Numbered from the stretch's first letter, positions 1 through 10,374 are shown. The stretch is 23,983 nt of DNA from Mucidula mucida (GCA_015501055.1 JADNYV010000522.1:1-23983), one strand, 5' to 3'. Numbers and translations: made by a program. Notes: generated by a model not told the origin, from the letters alone.

Positions 1-993
1 CCAATCTTCTAATGTCGGTTGATTAGAAGACGCATTCTCATGGCGATTCCTGCTTGTCGGAGCTCTCTCACGACTGACACGAAATGGTGCAGCATCCTCG
101 TCCACCATGTTCGTCCCTCTTGGTCTTATCTAACGCCCTCTAACAAGTTATCATAGACCCCCTTCATGAACCCCAACTTTGTACGCTATTACCTTGATGT
201 CCCGGATTCGTGTCACTCATTATGCTCCAGCTGGCCGACTCTTCATGCACTTTCATCCTATCAAGTTCGCTAGCACACAGCACCCCGTTGCCACCGACGT
301 TTCCAGTTTACGGGACCGTCTTTTACCACAGCGGTCATCACGATCAATCACAGCACGCAGCGATGATACTCGTCTAGGATGGTATACCGGAAGCACCGCA
401 GGATGGTTCGACAATTGGGTTCAAGAACTTTCGCTAAGTGTTCTCATGGAAGTCGATATCGATATCGAAGCTGTTGTACAGGTACTAATACGATCCAAAT
501 TATAGGATCCGCAACTGCCGCCACATTCGACGTATGTGATTCACATCGAGCTAGAGAATGCGTTACTTACAAAGGTGTCAGCTGTTATCGCCTCTCAAGC
601 ATTATCCGTACGAACTAGACGCCGCTCTCAACTCGGCTGACAACAGTCCTCATAGTTGATTGATACGTGTCGGGCATCGTGAAGGAGCTCTGCGGGGAAC
701 GTCATTCCCTAGCTTGGACGTTCTTCACAGACACTACTTGACGATGGAAGAAGAAGTTACGGATAAACAAGTAGATGCTCCAAGGTTATAGTAATCGTGA
801 GTCCCCATGTATCGTGAGCTAGATTATGCAGCTCCGTGATGAATCTATTATCTGTGCTCAAAATTCTACTTTGACGACGCCAGCCTTACCAGCACTCCAA
901 GTGTAGACCAATCTCGTCGGGGAGTCTATGAGGAGAACGATTTCGTCCACGAAGGAATGTGTCGCACGATCAGATGATTGAGTATGAGTATGA
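1..993. other. No assignable gene
   Basis: Open frames here are short and none carries a domain I recognise. The frame at 179-505 (plus) contains a Trp-rich stretch near its end that might be a relic of coding sequence, followed by a GTACTA...ATTATAG stretch too short to be a normal intron. I do not call a gene. A palindromic GATATCGATATC stretch lies near 455-466. Confidence 0.4.
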
Positions 994-1003
994 GTATATA
1001 AGC
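994..1003 (+). promoter_or_regulatory. TATA-like box before the GFA-like pseudogene
   Basis: GTATATAAGC lies about 50 bases before the first ATG of the decayed GFA-like gene and follows a short GAGTAT repeat (980-999). Position and sequence fit a core promoter. It seems better preserved than the coding region it would serve. Confidence 0.45.
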
Positions 1004-1054
1004 GTCACTCTATCGTCACCAAACCGTTCTGCACCTTGACCACGACCTCGCTCT

Positions 1055-1545
1055 ATGCCGATGCAAGACCTAATCTTGGTGCTGTCTCTGTGGGCCATAA
1101 CATACAAGATCTATTTTCCAGAAGACGCTATATATCCTCCCAAGGTACGTTTTTTGTGGGCCTCGAATCGGCTGAGAAATAAAATTCTTGCAGCCCCACA
1201 CCTGCCAATGCACGCAGTGCCGCAAACATCGGGTGCCCTAATCCTTCATCTCATCACCGTTCCTTGCTCTGATGTAAACTGGCATGCCCTAAGCCGTCGG
1301 AGTACACCTCGACGCCTGGGTCGTGAGCCTTCTGCAACGCTGGGACCTCGCTTTCTTGGCAGTCGGACCAGTCCCCAGAGCAGATTGAGATCATGACGGG
1401 GACTCTCGATGAGAGGATATGATGACGAGAAGGGAAGGAGCTCGCGAAGCCTGAGTACCAGACCTGGTGCTGTCGGTTCATCAGTGGCCGTAACGGATAT
1501 TATAAAGACGGGAAGAAGTACGCGCAGGTAGTGATAGCAGCTTGA
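1055..1545 (+). pseudogene. GFA/Mss4-like zinc enzyme (glutathione-dependent formaldehyde-activating family), decayed
   Basis: The GFA family has a Mss4-like zinc fold built on CxC(G), CxCxxC and FCxxCG motifs. Remnants of all three appear in order. CCLCG is at 1080-1093 and is one base out of frame with the following AITYKIYFPEDAIYPP. A clean 49-nt intron (1145-1193, GTACGT...TTGCAG) is followed by TCQCTQCRK at 1200-1226. The next block, SGALILHLITVPCSDVNW (1229-1282), is again out of frame. The third block, AFCNAGTSLSW (1327-1359), lies in another frame after a TGA at 1324 and lacks the second Cys of FCxxCG. The tail EIEIMTGTLDE is followed by two TGA codons (1420-1425), then a Trp/Cys-containing C-terminus ending at TGA 1543. 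Three frame breaks, three nonsense codons and a lost zinc ligand make this a pseudogene. Family assignment is firm; exact boundaries are not. Confidence 0.8.
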
Positions 1546-2116
1546 TTGCTTAAAGGAGTTAAGGCTTTCATTGATCTCCATCCGTCTTAGCTCTATACTA
1601 GTCGCTGATCGCGATCGAAGGTGAGTGACCTACGTCTGAAGAGTCAAGACTGTAGACATGGTAACAGAAACTTTGACACGAAGACATGAGCTGGTTGTAA
1701 TAGATTACCGATGGAGGTGTATATATTTGTCCAAGTGGGCGCCAGGCTTTCGTATCAATCACATACGCAACTGATCCGTCAAGGCAGTTTCCTACCGTAA
1801 CAATTGCATACAGCTCATGTGCTGGTTCATGATCAACACTCTTTTTAGTGCGCCACCGTCACTATTACCAAGTTCCGACACCATTACATTAGTCCCCATC
1901 TCGGACGCGCCCAGTGTATTCTGTACATGGTGTCCCTTCTCGTGTTCATGAGGAATGTTACCGTCGCGATGATCTCTATTAAGCTTTTCGTCTGACAGAT
2001 GGTTGGCTCTTCTCCGAATGTCACTATCCTCGTAGAAGCAGCGGTCCCTGGGGTCTCACATGAAAGGGACCAACTGCTACTCCGAACCATTTCTCGTCCA
2101 TCAGTCACTCGCCATT
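1546..2116. other. No assignable gene
   Basis: Short frames on both strands without recognisable motifs. A TATATATTTG stretch near 1721 is AT-rich but has no clear gene after it. Possible 5' flank of the KGGP-family copy that starts at 2117. Confidence 0.4.
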
Positions 2117-3121
2117 ATGTCCAACCAGTTCGTAATCGGGGTCTCCCCATTCCTCTTCGTAGTCAAAGGCGGACCGAAGCCTGCTTTCTTTCCAGAGATG
2201 CAGAAACGCTTTCGCCGAGCTGGTCGATCTATGAAGCAGGGCCTGAACAAAGAGCCAAGTTGCCTATCGGAATATAACTTTTGAAACAAATTTCGGAGAT
2301 TATGGCGAGTCTCTAGCAGTATTGTCGCATTCCCATCCGCTGACACCTCCCATAGTCAGACGCCTTTCTCAAAAACATTGAGGCCTTGTCAAAATGCAGC
2401 CACTGGAGATGTTCGAAGCCGTACCGGTTCTGGGCATGAATCGTTTCGAAAGTTATATCTAAAGCCAGACGTTGCGCAACAATGCGCCCGGGATCTTTAC
2501 GAGAGATGAAGCAGCTGCAGTAGCCCAAGCCCTACGTGACGGTCGTTATTTTCGTTATGGAACTCTACAGGACATGGCGTGATGACCCGATGGATGCCGC
2601 CGATCCTAATCCAACGTGGGGCAAGCGACACTCCACCAGGCGCCTGTGGGATATCATCGCAATCAACCTCGTACAGCTACCACGCGCATGCACCAGACGC
2701 ATCCCTACTCCCGGACTGCAAATTTACCTTCCGCGTCCGGTCAAACTCGACCCCATGTCCATGCGTCCTCGGGCGCTGTCCCCGCCTCTGAAAGTCGGGA
2801 TACCGCCATCGATGAGGAAGTACCTTGGGCTCCCAGGGTGAATCGGTCGCGTCCTTGCGTCGCAGGGGTATGAATAGTGATGAAATCTCGATGAACTTCT
2901 GGCACGGCCCAAGGAACGGCTCAGACCCGCGGTACGTTTTCAGGTTTTTTGTACGGAGACTGCTTGCTGATAGTGTCGTAGTGCGGGAATGCGATAAGGC
3001 GAAAGAAGTTTGCTATGTGTTGCGCCTTGACGGGCAAGAATGGGAAGGCCGGCATGCATACGATCCGCGCCTGGTCCAGGAAATGTCGCATTGTGATTTG
3101 GACGAGGAGAGTCGTGATTGA
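2117..3121 (+). pseudogene. KGGP-motif family, copy 1, decayed
   Basis: I do not recognise the family. From the ATG at 2117 the frame reads GVSPFLFVVKGGPKPAFF, which matches the start of the minus-strand locus at 20655 (GTPPFMFLVKGGPIPDFY). The match continues for about 40 codons through S-x-K-x(3)-NK and ends at a TGA near 2282, where the other copy reads on. Coding-like pieces follow in changing frames: an acidic, Ser/Pro-rich stretch around 2720-2860, then a C-terminal block with VCYVLRLDGQEWEGRHAYDP ending at TGA 3119. A 50-nt intron-like piece (GTACGT...GTCGTAG) begins at 2933, but exon frames on its two sides do not join cleanly. Joining these parts into one gene of about 1 kb is inference; homology of the first 130 nt to copy 2 is seen directly. 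Confidence 0.5.
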
Positions 3122-3761
3122 TTTGTAATCTAAGTCTATGAATCCCCGACAAGTTAGAAATGACATACGTACTTACAATTTACAAGTTCCGGTCTATCTT
3201 TTTGGTATCACTCGTATATTTCGTAGCTACAAGAACTGTACACACCCGCTTCAAGCATTATCATGATATTGGACTTGTCAAAAGTTACACTGTGAGAAAA
3301 GTTCTTGCATGGCCCATGGAAGATCCCGAGCACGCCAGCCTATTTCGGTAGAGCGCTCCGCATCGAAAGTCATCATGCTCTGACGGTGCAGTTCTTAGGA
3401 CTGCCATGACTTCCAGTACAAAAGCTATCCAATTATATGAGTACCAGCCATACCCGAACCATGATCGTCAAGACAACGCTATTTTCGTACTTGAAGTTAC
3501 TTATTAGGCAACAAAAATGGAAGACGAGAGCAGTGAACATAATTAAAGCAAGAGGTATTAAATGAGTACGACGGTCATCAAGAATAAGTATTTCCCTTCC
3601 TACATGTCGCACAACCCCGCGTATTCTTGCTTCTTCACGAAGTTACAACAAACACCCCTTCGCAACAGACGATCGCACGAGTCTACGTGGGCGCCAAGTT
3701 GCCCTCTCAATGAACGGTCGAATACCGATTCCGACAACGATGATCTTGCACCCGCAGGACC
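3122..3761. other. No assignable gene
   Basis: AT-richer stretch with frames shorter than 70 codons and no motif I recognise. It separates the KGGP copy 1 region from the minus-strand debris at 3762-4326. Confidence 0.4.
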
Positions 3762-4326
3762 TTAAACACTGAGGCCGTGAAGGAAATTTCGACGGTATCG
3801 CAGAGGGAGTTGAGAATTGAGCCGAGGAAGGCAACTCGGAAGTGGATGACGTGCGTCAATGTCAGGGGCACAAAGACGTCCAGGATTAGGGTCGCCAGAG
3901 GTACATGCATTTAGCGGATCTACGGTTGACGTCGTCCGGACCCCATCTGAGGGCGTGGTCCTTTCCAAGCATTGATGAGAAAATGTCAGGAAGGTAAATA
4001 AGGGGACACCTGCCTGAAAAAGAAAGCGCCACGTGAGCTTGCTTGCTTTCCCTTCTGTCGCCAGGCCTAGGCCGGTTATCAGGATAAAAACATGTGTTGT
4101 AGGGCTGTCACCTACGCGAATGATCACATAGAGCCTGGCCATCGTACCGATAACTATTGTTTGGTAAGTGATTACGGAAGAACAAGAAAACATTGTAAGT
4201 GCGTACCCCTTCTCGGTTGCATTCCTCGAATTCGCTCAGCCAACCACGTATCACACGACTGCCGACCTCCCATACAAGCATTCTATAAATCAACGAATGC
4301 ACTTGATATCCGCGAAGACTCACCAT
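3762..4326 (-). pseudogene. Unidentified decayed or multi-exon gene fragment
   Basis: On the minus strand two open frames are joined by a good 49-nt intron (4067-4115: GTAGGT donor, CTGATAAC branch-like sequence, CCTAG acceptor). Joining gives a continuous frame from ATG 4326 through WLSEFEECNREGVRTYNVF, across the intron, into LATEGKASKLTWRFLFQ and on to the stop at 3762. A second intron-like piece (GTGTCC...CCTGAC...GGAAAG) starts near 4009. A hydrophobic alternative frame (LILDVFVPLTLTHVIHF) overlaps the 3' part, so the true exon path is unclear. No domain is recognised. It could be a real gene with different splicing or a relic. Confidence 0.3.
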
Positions 4327-5403
4327 CAGATGTAGATTGCCTTTACACCAAGCCTGGTCCTCATCTTGGATGTTCGATCGATCTCTACGTCCACCTGTCG
4401 CTCCCGTATGAGCAAAAATTAGATCACAATCTGTTCAGCTCCGCACCTTCTCCACATAGATACTACATGCCCATCGTCGCCACATCAGCGTATGAAGACC
4501 AACAGTAGAGACGACGTACAAATATGTCCCTCGTCAATGTCATCCCCAGACCTAACAAACTTTGGCATCCGAGTCTACAAGTATGCTGAATGATTCGAAC
4601 TCACAATGTAATTGAGCGCACCTTTCCATCGGAGCTGTGGATACCCGCCTGTGTGTGTCCATGTACACCCGCATGATGCCACGGTCCTTGAAATTGCTTT
4701 CGGCGAATATCTGGGTACATGTCCTTGCATGGCCGAACTACGCAGCCAACCAGACGTGCTTCGCGGAGGGAGAGGAAAATCGCTGGCATGATGTGTGGTC
4801 TGATACGCGATCGTCGCTCGGATTGTCGACAAGCCCTCAAGCAAGTCAAGATAGCCACTAATAATCTTCACTTCAATTCAGTTTGCTAGATAGTACTCAT
4901 ACGTTGCACACGAAGCCGCGCGTAATAGCCAATCGCATATTGACAAGCAATGTGTCAATTCCAGATCCATTTGACATCTTCGACGGCCTTACAGAAATCC
5001 TTGTGTCTTGGCCAATCGGGCGTTGACAATCTGCGCTGAAGGGAAACGTTTTTAACAAGTCTCTAGTGATACCTCACGGATAAATACCTGCAATATCTGC
5101 AAATTTATGAGCACAAAGGTCGCCTATGGGTCAAGGAGGAGAGCACGAACCTGGTAACCTTGCACCGGGTGCAACTGCTTCGGTATTCCTCTGAGTGCAG
5201 TCTCATCACGCTCACAATGTGCGCAGCTCGCGGAAAGTGGGTACTCTGTCCTCCTGCGGGCACTTCTGATCGCGGAAGAGCATTGGGCGGGCAGCCCGTC
5301 GCTCGGCCCATCTCCTCGTTCAAAGCAGCGAGTTTTTCATGCACTCTCCATGCGCGAAATCGCAGATGTTATGCACCTTGAGAATTGAAATTTTTGGTTC
5401 GCA
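4327..5403. other. No assignable gene
   Basis: Open frames up to about 98 codons exist on both strands at 4575-4871 and 5105-5381, overlapping each other with no motif to choose between them. I treat them as chance frames. Confidence 0.35.
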
Positions 5404-5754
5404 ATGTCCACTTCAAACGAGTATACACTACGACGTAGACACACCATGCGCGGTGAGAGAGATGCATCCACGAAGCAGACATCCAAACCGTTTCGCAGCG
5501 TGTTTTTCTGGAATCCAGTCCATCAGTGGCACGGATTCAGTATGTATGAAAACCCCACTGCAGAACTCGCACCGCCAATTTCACTATGCTTGCAATCGAG
5601 CGCGATATTGAACAGTACTGTTGCAAACCTGTGCTTGGCCGCCATCGATGCCATCCTGATGCCGCAGTTTAGGGCTAGATATTTCCGCCGCGCTGGTATG
5701 GCCAGTGAAGCGTCATCGTTGTTCGATCGCGCGCACAGAGCCACACGTAACTAG
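5404..5754 (+). other. Unassigned open frame, 116 codons
   Basis: An ATG-to-TAG frame with a Trp/Phe-rich centre (VFFWNPVHQWHGFSMYENP) and a basic C-terminus. An intron-like piece (GTGAGA...TTTCGCAG) begins near 5452 within it and would join the start to a different frame. No family is recognised, and a 73-codon frame overlaps on the other strand. It may be a terminal exon, a relic or chance. Confidence 0.2.
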
Positions 5755-6802
5755 GAGATTGCACTCTTCATTGACAGTGTGATAAAGGAAAAAAGGGCTT
5801 TCCCGTGCCTCATTACATATGACCGCCGCTAGCGGGACCGAATTGTGACGTGTGCCAAAATCTCAAATCCAGTAGAGCGTAGATGCCTTGTTGTACAAGA
5901 TCAAAACAACGTTCATTTCCATTGTAGAACCGATCGACGCGAGTTGGGAATGTGAGCCAGACTCTTAAGTACGAACTCAAGTCTCAAGAAGCCTGATAGC
6001 TTTTTGCTTTCATCATCTGGGTTCACTCAGGCGCACTCCGATTGTTCAAACGATGATAGCCTTCTCAGTGAGGTCAACATAGGCGCCTCAGACAATTATT
6101 TCAATTCTAGTCGCTCATGAGCCACCGCAGAAACATGCTAACGGACCGATTGACGATTAATCGCTTTTCATGCGCACCGCAGAAATCCTTGTGATACGCG
6201 ATCCCAAGATTCAGGACCTCTTCAGGCAAAAGAGGACACTAGGGACATTATGGGCACCTTGAACACGTCGTTCATACTCCCTGTTCGACTTTGCCCACAC
6301 GAAGAATTTCGGTCCCTCGCTTCTGACCAGTGGGTGACGTAACCTGGGTGTCTCAAGCGCCACCAGCATTTTCGCTTCCCTCGCCATGAACGACTCATGA
6401 ATTCAGAATCCACAAACTCGATAATCTTCTTGATCTTCTTCCATGTTTATGAGGCTAATACGGTTATGGGCGGAAGGTAGCAGAGAAGTGAAGAGAAGTA
6501 GTTGGTGTTGACAGATGACGCACCAGAGCATGACGCAGTCATGCTACATACGTCCCATTGCCTCAGATTAAATCGCCAGCTAATCTTCACTGTCCGCTCG
6601 AGCTGTCGTCAAATCAAGTCCTTTCGCCAAACGGCGGCGTTGAGATCAAGCAACCTCTTGTCTTTCCGGCCACGTACGGCATCTTGATTACTGGTACGCT
6701 TGATTTGGCTTTGATTTCGTACAAGGAAAAATCAACGGCTGCATCACAGCCTGGCATGATGATTACAAGATCTAGATATTCTTTCGAGTAAGTTCAGACT
6801 AG
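5755..6802. other. No assignable gene
   Basis: Short frames only. The 14-mer CAGAAATCCTTGTG occurs near 4992 and again near 6180, a weak hint of shared repeat origin. A 77-codon frame (6558-6791) ends next to a perfect GTAAGT donor at 6788, but no matching acceptor at normal distance restores a longer frame. Confidence 0.35.
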
Positions 6803-7030
6803 CTACCGAGACTTGATTCAGCGCATGATTGGCTGCAACACCGCTCCCTAGTATTTGCTCAATTGGCGCTGCATCACGTCTTGTTTCCTGACGATCTCGT
6901 CGTGGTTACGCACTTGAGCAATTCGGATTTCTCGACGCGACTAAGAAGTAGTTTGCATTGCCTTCAGGCGTTCAAGAATTTCCTTGCTGCAAGTCGCTGC
7001 GTATCTGCAGATGTTCGAGATCACCTATGA
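6803..7030 (+). other. Coding-like fragment without a start codon
   Basis: A 75-codon frame lacking an ATG near its start reads through HDWLQHRSLVFAQLALHHVL and a Leu-rich middle to a TGA at 7028. Composition resembles a protein interior. It lies just after the GTAAGT donor at 6788 and a TTGATTCAG acceptor-like site at 6821, only 34 nt apart. Perhaps an exon remnant of a lost gene; identity unknown. Confidence 0.2.
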
Positions 7031-7415
7031 CTTCTCGCTTGCAAAGTACACGTACCCAAAAGCAAGGCAACATCACTGATGCCGCTCTTAGACGCGTAAC
7101 TCGCTTCTAACGGTATTGATAATATAATTCTGAAGGAACTGATCTTCTGTAATCGTGCGAGCGCCTTCTTCACCTTTGAAGAGTACTTGGAGAGACCTAT
7201 TAGTTCCGAATAAAGAAAACGAACGGGGCACCTACAGAAGTAAGTCGCCATACTTCCTACTAGCCAGTGCCGGAAGGCCGCGACTTCCTTAAAGATGGCA
7301 CATGTGATCAGTGCCGGCGTGTTCTGACAGGCTATACATGCGAACGCATGCGTCGACGCTCTGAAGAAGGATAGAAAGGCACGGAAAACTATAAAGTACA
7401 GTACCTCTGCGGAGC
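7031..7415. other. No assignable gene
   Basis: Two short minus-strand frames (7021-7251 and the tail of 7289-7759) without recognisable features. No signals for an RNA gene seen. Confidence 0.35.
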
Positions 7416-7873
7416 TTAGAATCTTTCGAAGGGTGGCGCAAGCGCCCTCGACGATTCCTCAAATCCGGGATCATCTTTGAGACGCTCTCCATCACCTCCA
7501 GACAGCGATGACAGTGGGGAGCGTCTGAAATCGGCCATGACGATATGCCCACGCTTCTGGATCCATCTGCATCCGTTCGCTGGAGGACATGAGGCTGCGA
7601 ATCTCCGCCTGAGATTTGGCAAACTGCGAGATCAGAATCTCCATGAAATCGCTTTGAGTCTCCTGGAGAACCCAATCTTGCGCATAGCGTTGCATCCAGG
7701 AATCGATAAATCAACAATGCGAACTGCGAGAAAAAGTTCTTGAGGATGTTTGACGGCAAATGATGTCACCACCTTGCGTCGAAGCCTTTTGAATTCACAA
7801 AAACATCGAGTTTCCACTCGGGGTCGTGTTCGCCGCGCCGGCGTTGGCGAAGGGTAATATCGCAGGTGTACAT
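7416..7873 (-). pseudogene. Decayed protein-coding gene, family unknown
   Basis: Three coding-like blocks follow one another on the minus strand in three frames. Block 1 starts at ATG 7873 and reads YTCDITLRQRRRGEHDPEW, then meets a TGA directly after a Trp codon (FDAR-W-stop) near 7768. It resumes in the same frame as HHLPSNILKNFFSQFALL. Block 2, one frame away, reads DSWMQRYAQDWVLQETQSDF and then a long Glu/Ser/Met-rich helix-like stretch. Block 3, again shifted, is acidic (GGDGERLKDDPGFEES) and ends at TAA 7416. One nonsense codon and two frame breaks without suitable introns argue for a pseudogene. It lies 91 bases after the stop of the intact 277-codon gene on the same strand, so it could be a lost second half or an unrelated neighbour. 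Confidence 0.5.
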
Positions 7874-7964
7874 CAGTTAGTGGTCCATCAGTGGTCGCCT
7901 CTTTCCAAGTCTTACAATCTTTGCGCGAACACGCTCGCGCAGAGATGAACCGCAAGCAGCGTCA

Positions 7965-8798
7965 TTAGAATGCGTTTGGCGGTTGGGTATCGGCGGCATC
8001 CCTGTCACTCTGTCTTAGTTTGCGTCTGTGAAGTGAAAAAGATAGGCGGACCTCATCCTTCTTCAACAGCCTCAAATCATCGCGACAGCGCTTTATCAGC
8101 GCATCCCTAAGGTCCTTCGATTGAACCAACTCGTCGGAAGCCGTGATGGCGACTTCCAGGCAAAGACTAAGGGCGCGATGGCGCTCCTCCTCGGTGAGTG
8201 ACTCCATGATGTGGCCCAGAGGATAATTCCTACACCTGGGTCGCCAAACATCCAACTTCTTCGGCATGTCCCGTAACATGAGCATCTGCGCGTAGGATGT
8301 AGGATATTTGACGACGGTCCACTGCTCGTTGGAAATGTTGCCGTGGTGCTCGAGCATCTCCTTAGCCTCGGGCGCCGTTAGCGTTTGTAGGTCGATCCAC
8401 CGTTGGTTGACCTTGAAGGCGCGGGGCGCGAGGACCCAAGGGAAGTACGGATCAGGGCTTTCGACGTAAACGACGTTCAGACCGTCTGCTCGTGGATTCC
8501 GCTGCTCACGTTCCCATGCTCGAAATTCCTTTTCAGCTTCTTTCAACACCAACTGCGCGGCATCCCATTCTTCGATGTATTTTTCGCGGGCGATGTTCCA
8601 GGTCTCATCGAAGGGGCCAGATATCCTGCATACCTCAGGAATGTGCGGAGGATGAACAAGGCGAGGAACTTTTTGGCGAATAGTCCGCTCGTCCGGGATA
8701 ATCGTGTTCCAGAGGAGTAGATCGAAATGAACGGGATATCGAAATCCTGAGGGCATCGGGGTTGGAACATGCGAGGATATCGTGTCGTCGCAACCCAT
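7965..8798 (-). CDS. Intronless conserved-looking protein, 277 aa, function unknown
   Basis: The longest uninterrupted frame in the left half. An in-frame TGA two codons before the ATG at 8798 supports this start. The protein is soluble and rich in Trp, Arg and Glu. The N-terminal part has a Pro-rich entry and HFDLLLWNTIIPDERTIR. A helical charged segment around residues 70-100 includes WDAAQLVLKEAEKEFRAWER. The middle has an ESPDPYFPW motif and RWIDLQTLTAPEAKEMLEHH, and the C-terminal half has KKLDVWRPRCRNYPLGHIME and a long helical stretch. There is no signal peptide, membrane segment or catalytic motif I recognise. It has the feel of the lineage-specific hypothetical proteins common in Agaricomycetes (inference). 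It is unusual here for having no intron. The gene may be complete, or the N-terminal part of a longer gene whose 3' part decayed (7416-7873). Confidence 0.6.
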   Translation of the reverse strand: MGCDDTISSHVPTPMPSGFRYPVHFDLLLWNTIIPDERTIRQKVPRLVHPPHIPEVCRISGPFDETWNIAREKYIEEWDAAQLVLKEAEKEFRAWEREQRNPRADGLNVVYVESPDPYFPWVLAPRAFKVNQRWIDLQTLTAPEAKEMLEHHGNISNEQWTVVKYPTSYAQMLMLRDMPKKLDVWRPRCRNYPLGHIMESLTEEERHRALSLCLEVAITASDELVQSKDLRDALIKRCRDDLRLLKKDEVRLSFSLHRRKLRQSDRDAADTQPPNAF

Positions 8799-9590
8799 GC
8801 CTTCTCAAATGGCAGCCGTGCTGTTTCGAAATCAGCTTCGATGCATCATGCAATCACCTATTGGCTATGCCCGTGTACAAAACAATCCACACTTCTTGAA
8901 GATTGCCATATACTAGCAGAACCCGATTACAGCACGCGGCACTGCATGTTGCGTTGTCAATGTTATCAACCGCCAATGAGAAAAATCCAGGTACACAACC
9001 ACTTTTGTATACAGTATTCCACCAAGCAAAAGCAGCCTCAAGTCCTCGCGTCGTACGCGTTCTTGTCGTTCGAGCTTCGACTGGATTACCTGATTACCCT
9101 GTGGGAAATCCTCACATCACGGAAAGATTTCGGTGGGAACAGCTAAAGGACACGCACCATGGGGCACTGGAGGATTTCTCCATTTGCTCTGCTCTGCACC
9201 ATGGTCCATTCTCGGGCTAGACGTGCTAATAACGGATCGAGCCACTATCGATCCATGATGGTGTGAATGTCTTGAGAGAACGACAGCGCGAGCTCGAATT
9301 GTTCTATGTGGAGGTAAAGACGCGTCGTGGTGGCCGTATTAGAAAAGCCGAAACTAATCACGTGTTATATTGTTTTGAATTTGGAAACCTTTGCTTGAAC
9401 ATGTTACCTCAAGTCCGTCAAAAAGCGCGTCCTCGGTTTCTTTTTAGTCAAAAATTAGTCTCCCGCTACGCCAATATCTGCGGTCTCGATGAACAGCCGT
9501 GGCGTGGCCGCACATTGTGAGAGGAGTTAGACTTAAAACATTTCCAGGATCTTCGTAAACGCCTTCACTAGCTAGGTCGAAATGAATTCA
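8799..9590. other. No assignable gene
   Basis: Frames of up to 125 codons occur at 8769-9146 and 8903-9220 on the plus strand, but they overlap each other and the 5' end of the minus-strand gene and carry no motif. The 85-codon frame at 9263-9520 is equally featureless. Confidence 0.35.
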
Positions 9591-9642
9591 AATGGCACTT
9601 CAACTTGTCTTTTTTCGTTTGCAGTACTCAATGGCACTTCAA
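9591..9642 (+). repeat. 13-nt direct repeat, 39-nt spacing
   Basis: AATGGCACTTCAA occurs at 9591-9603 and again at 9630-9642, bracketing a TTTTTTCGTTTGCAG acceptor-like site. It may be a small local duplication at the 5' edge of the leucine-rich remnant. Confidence 0.6.
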
Positions 9643-10284
9643 GCCTACTAAGTACTGTCGTCTTCCCACAGTACCGAGTCTGTTGCGTGTCCTCAGATCG
9701 TCCGATGAAAATGACTTTGCAGATTTGCATGGGCAGTGTGACGACGTATGCCACAGCTGCTCCTTATCCCCACATGCCAAACAGTACCAGGCGCCACAAC
9801 ACTAGACACTCATTAAACCGACTCAAACTCAAGGCAAAGATACATCCGATGCCGCCACCACGCACAGGACGCCGCTCAAGATACCAATCCTCCCACCACA
9901 CCCCCGGGAGAATCATGCGTAACCTTCATCTTCAAATGTTTTCTAAAGTTTAAACACCTTGAACCTCGTCACCTCTACTTCGTGTCCGGCCCCTCCATGA
10001 ATCGGATGGTCTTTCTTAAATCGCTCCATACCGATGACTTACAGGTTATCATCAGGAAAATCGTTAAACGTGAGCTTGTCAATGAATGGACAGTTGCCAA
10101 CCTACAAAGACGCCACATCTGTTCGTTAACCTGCTGACAAAAGCACTGTGTCAAACTACCAGGTGCCACAACGTTCAATAGACCAACTCTCAAACTTAAG
10201 GCACTGCATGTCAAAGACTGCCAAGAAACATCCACCACACCAAGAAAATCATGCGTAATCTTCATATTCAAAGCAACTAAATAA
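9624..10284 (+). pseudogene. Leucine-rich gene remnant with an internal duplication
   Basis: Unit A (9624-9957) has a good acceptor (CGTTTGCAG) at 9623. It reads RLPTVPSLLRVLRSSDENDF, then a 45-nt intron-like piece (GTATGC...TACCAG) ending at 9790. Unit B (9958-10284) reads LEPRHLYFVSGPSMNRMVFL and on to a 42-nt intron-like piece (10121-10162: GTTCGT, CTGCTGAC, CCAG). Removing it deletes an in-frame TGA and keeps the frame into PTLKLKALHVKDC and the stop TAA 10282. Post-intron parts of A and B align: GCCACAAC, CTCAAACTYAAGGCA and AATCATGCGTAAYCTTCAT. Unit A is out of frame after its intron relative to B. The hydrophobic spacing and LKLKALHVKDC suggest an LRR of the F-box-associated type (inference). 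Unit A looks dead; unit B alone could still be open. Confidence 0.45.
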
Positions 10285-10374
10285 TATAAATGTAAGTATA
10301 AAACTTGGTATGAATGGACGTATGACGGGGTATGAAGAATCTCTACTTGAAAACGAGCGAATATAAAAAAAGCA

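Noticed and set aside
4092..4508. 138-codon plus-strand frame
   Set aside because: Length is notable but there is no motif, it overlaps the minus-strand locus with better splice signals, and it has a mixed composition with many Cys/His/Tyr without spacing of a zinc domain.
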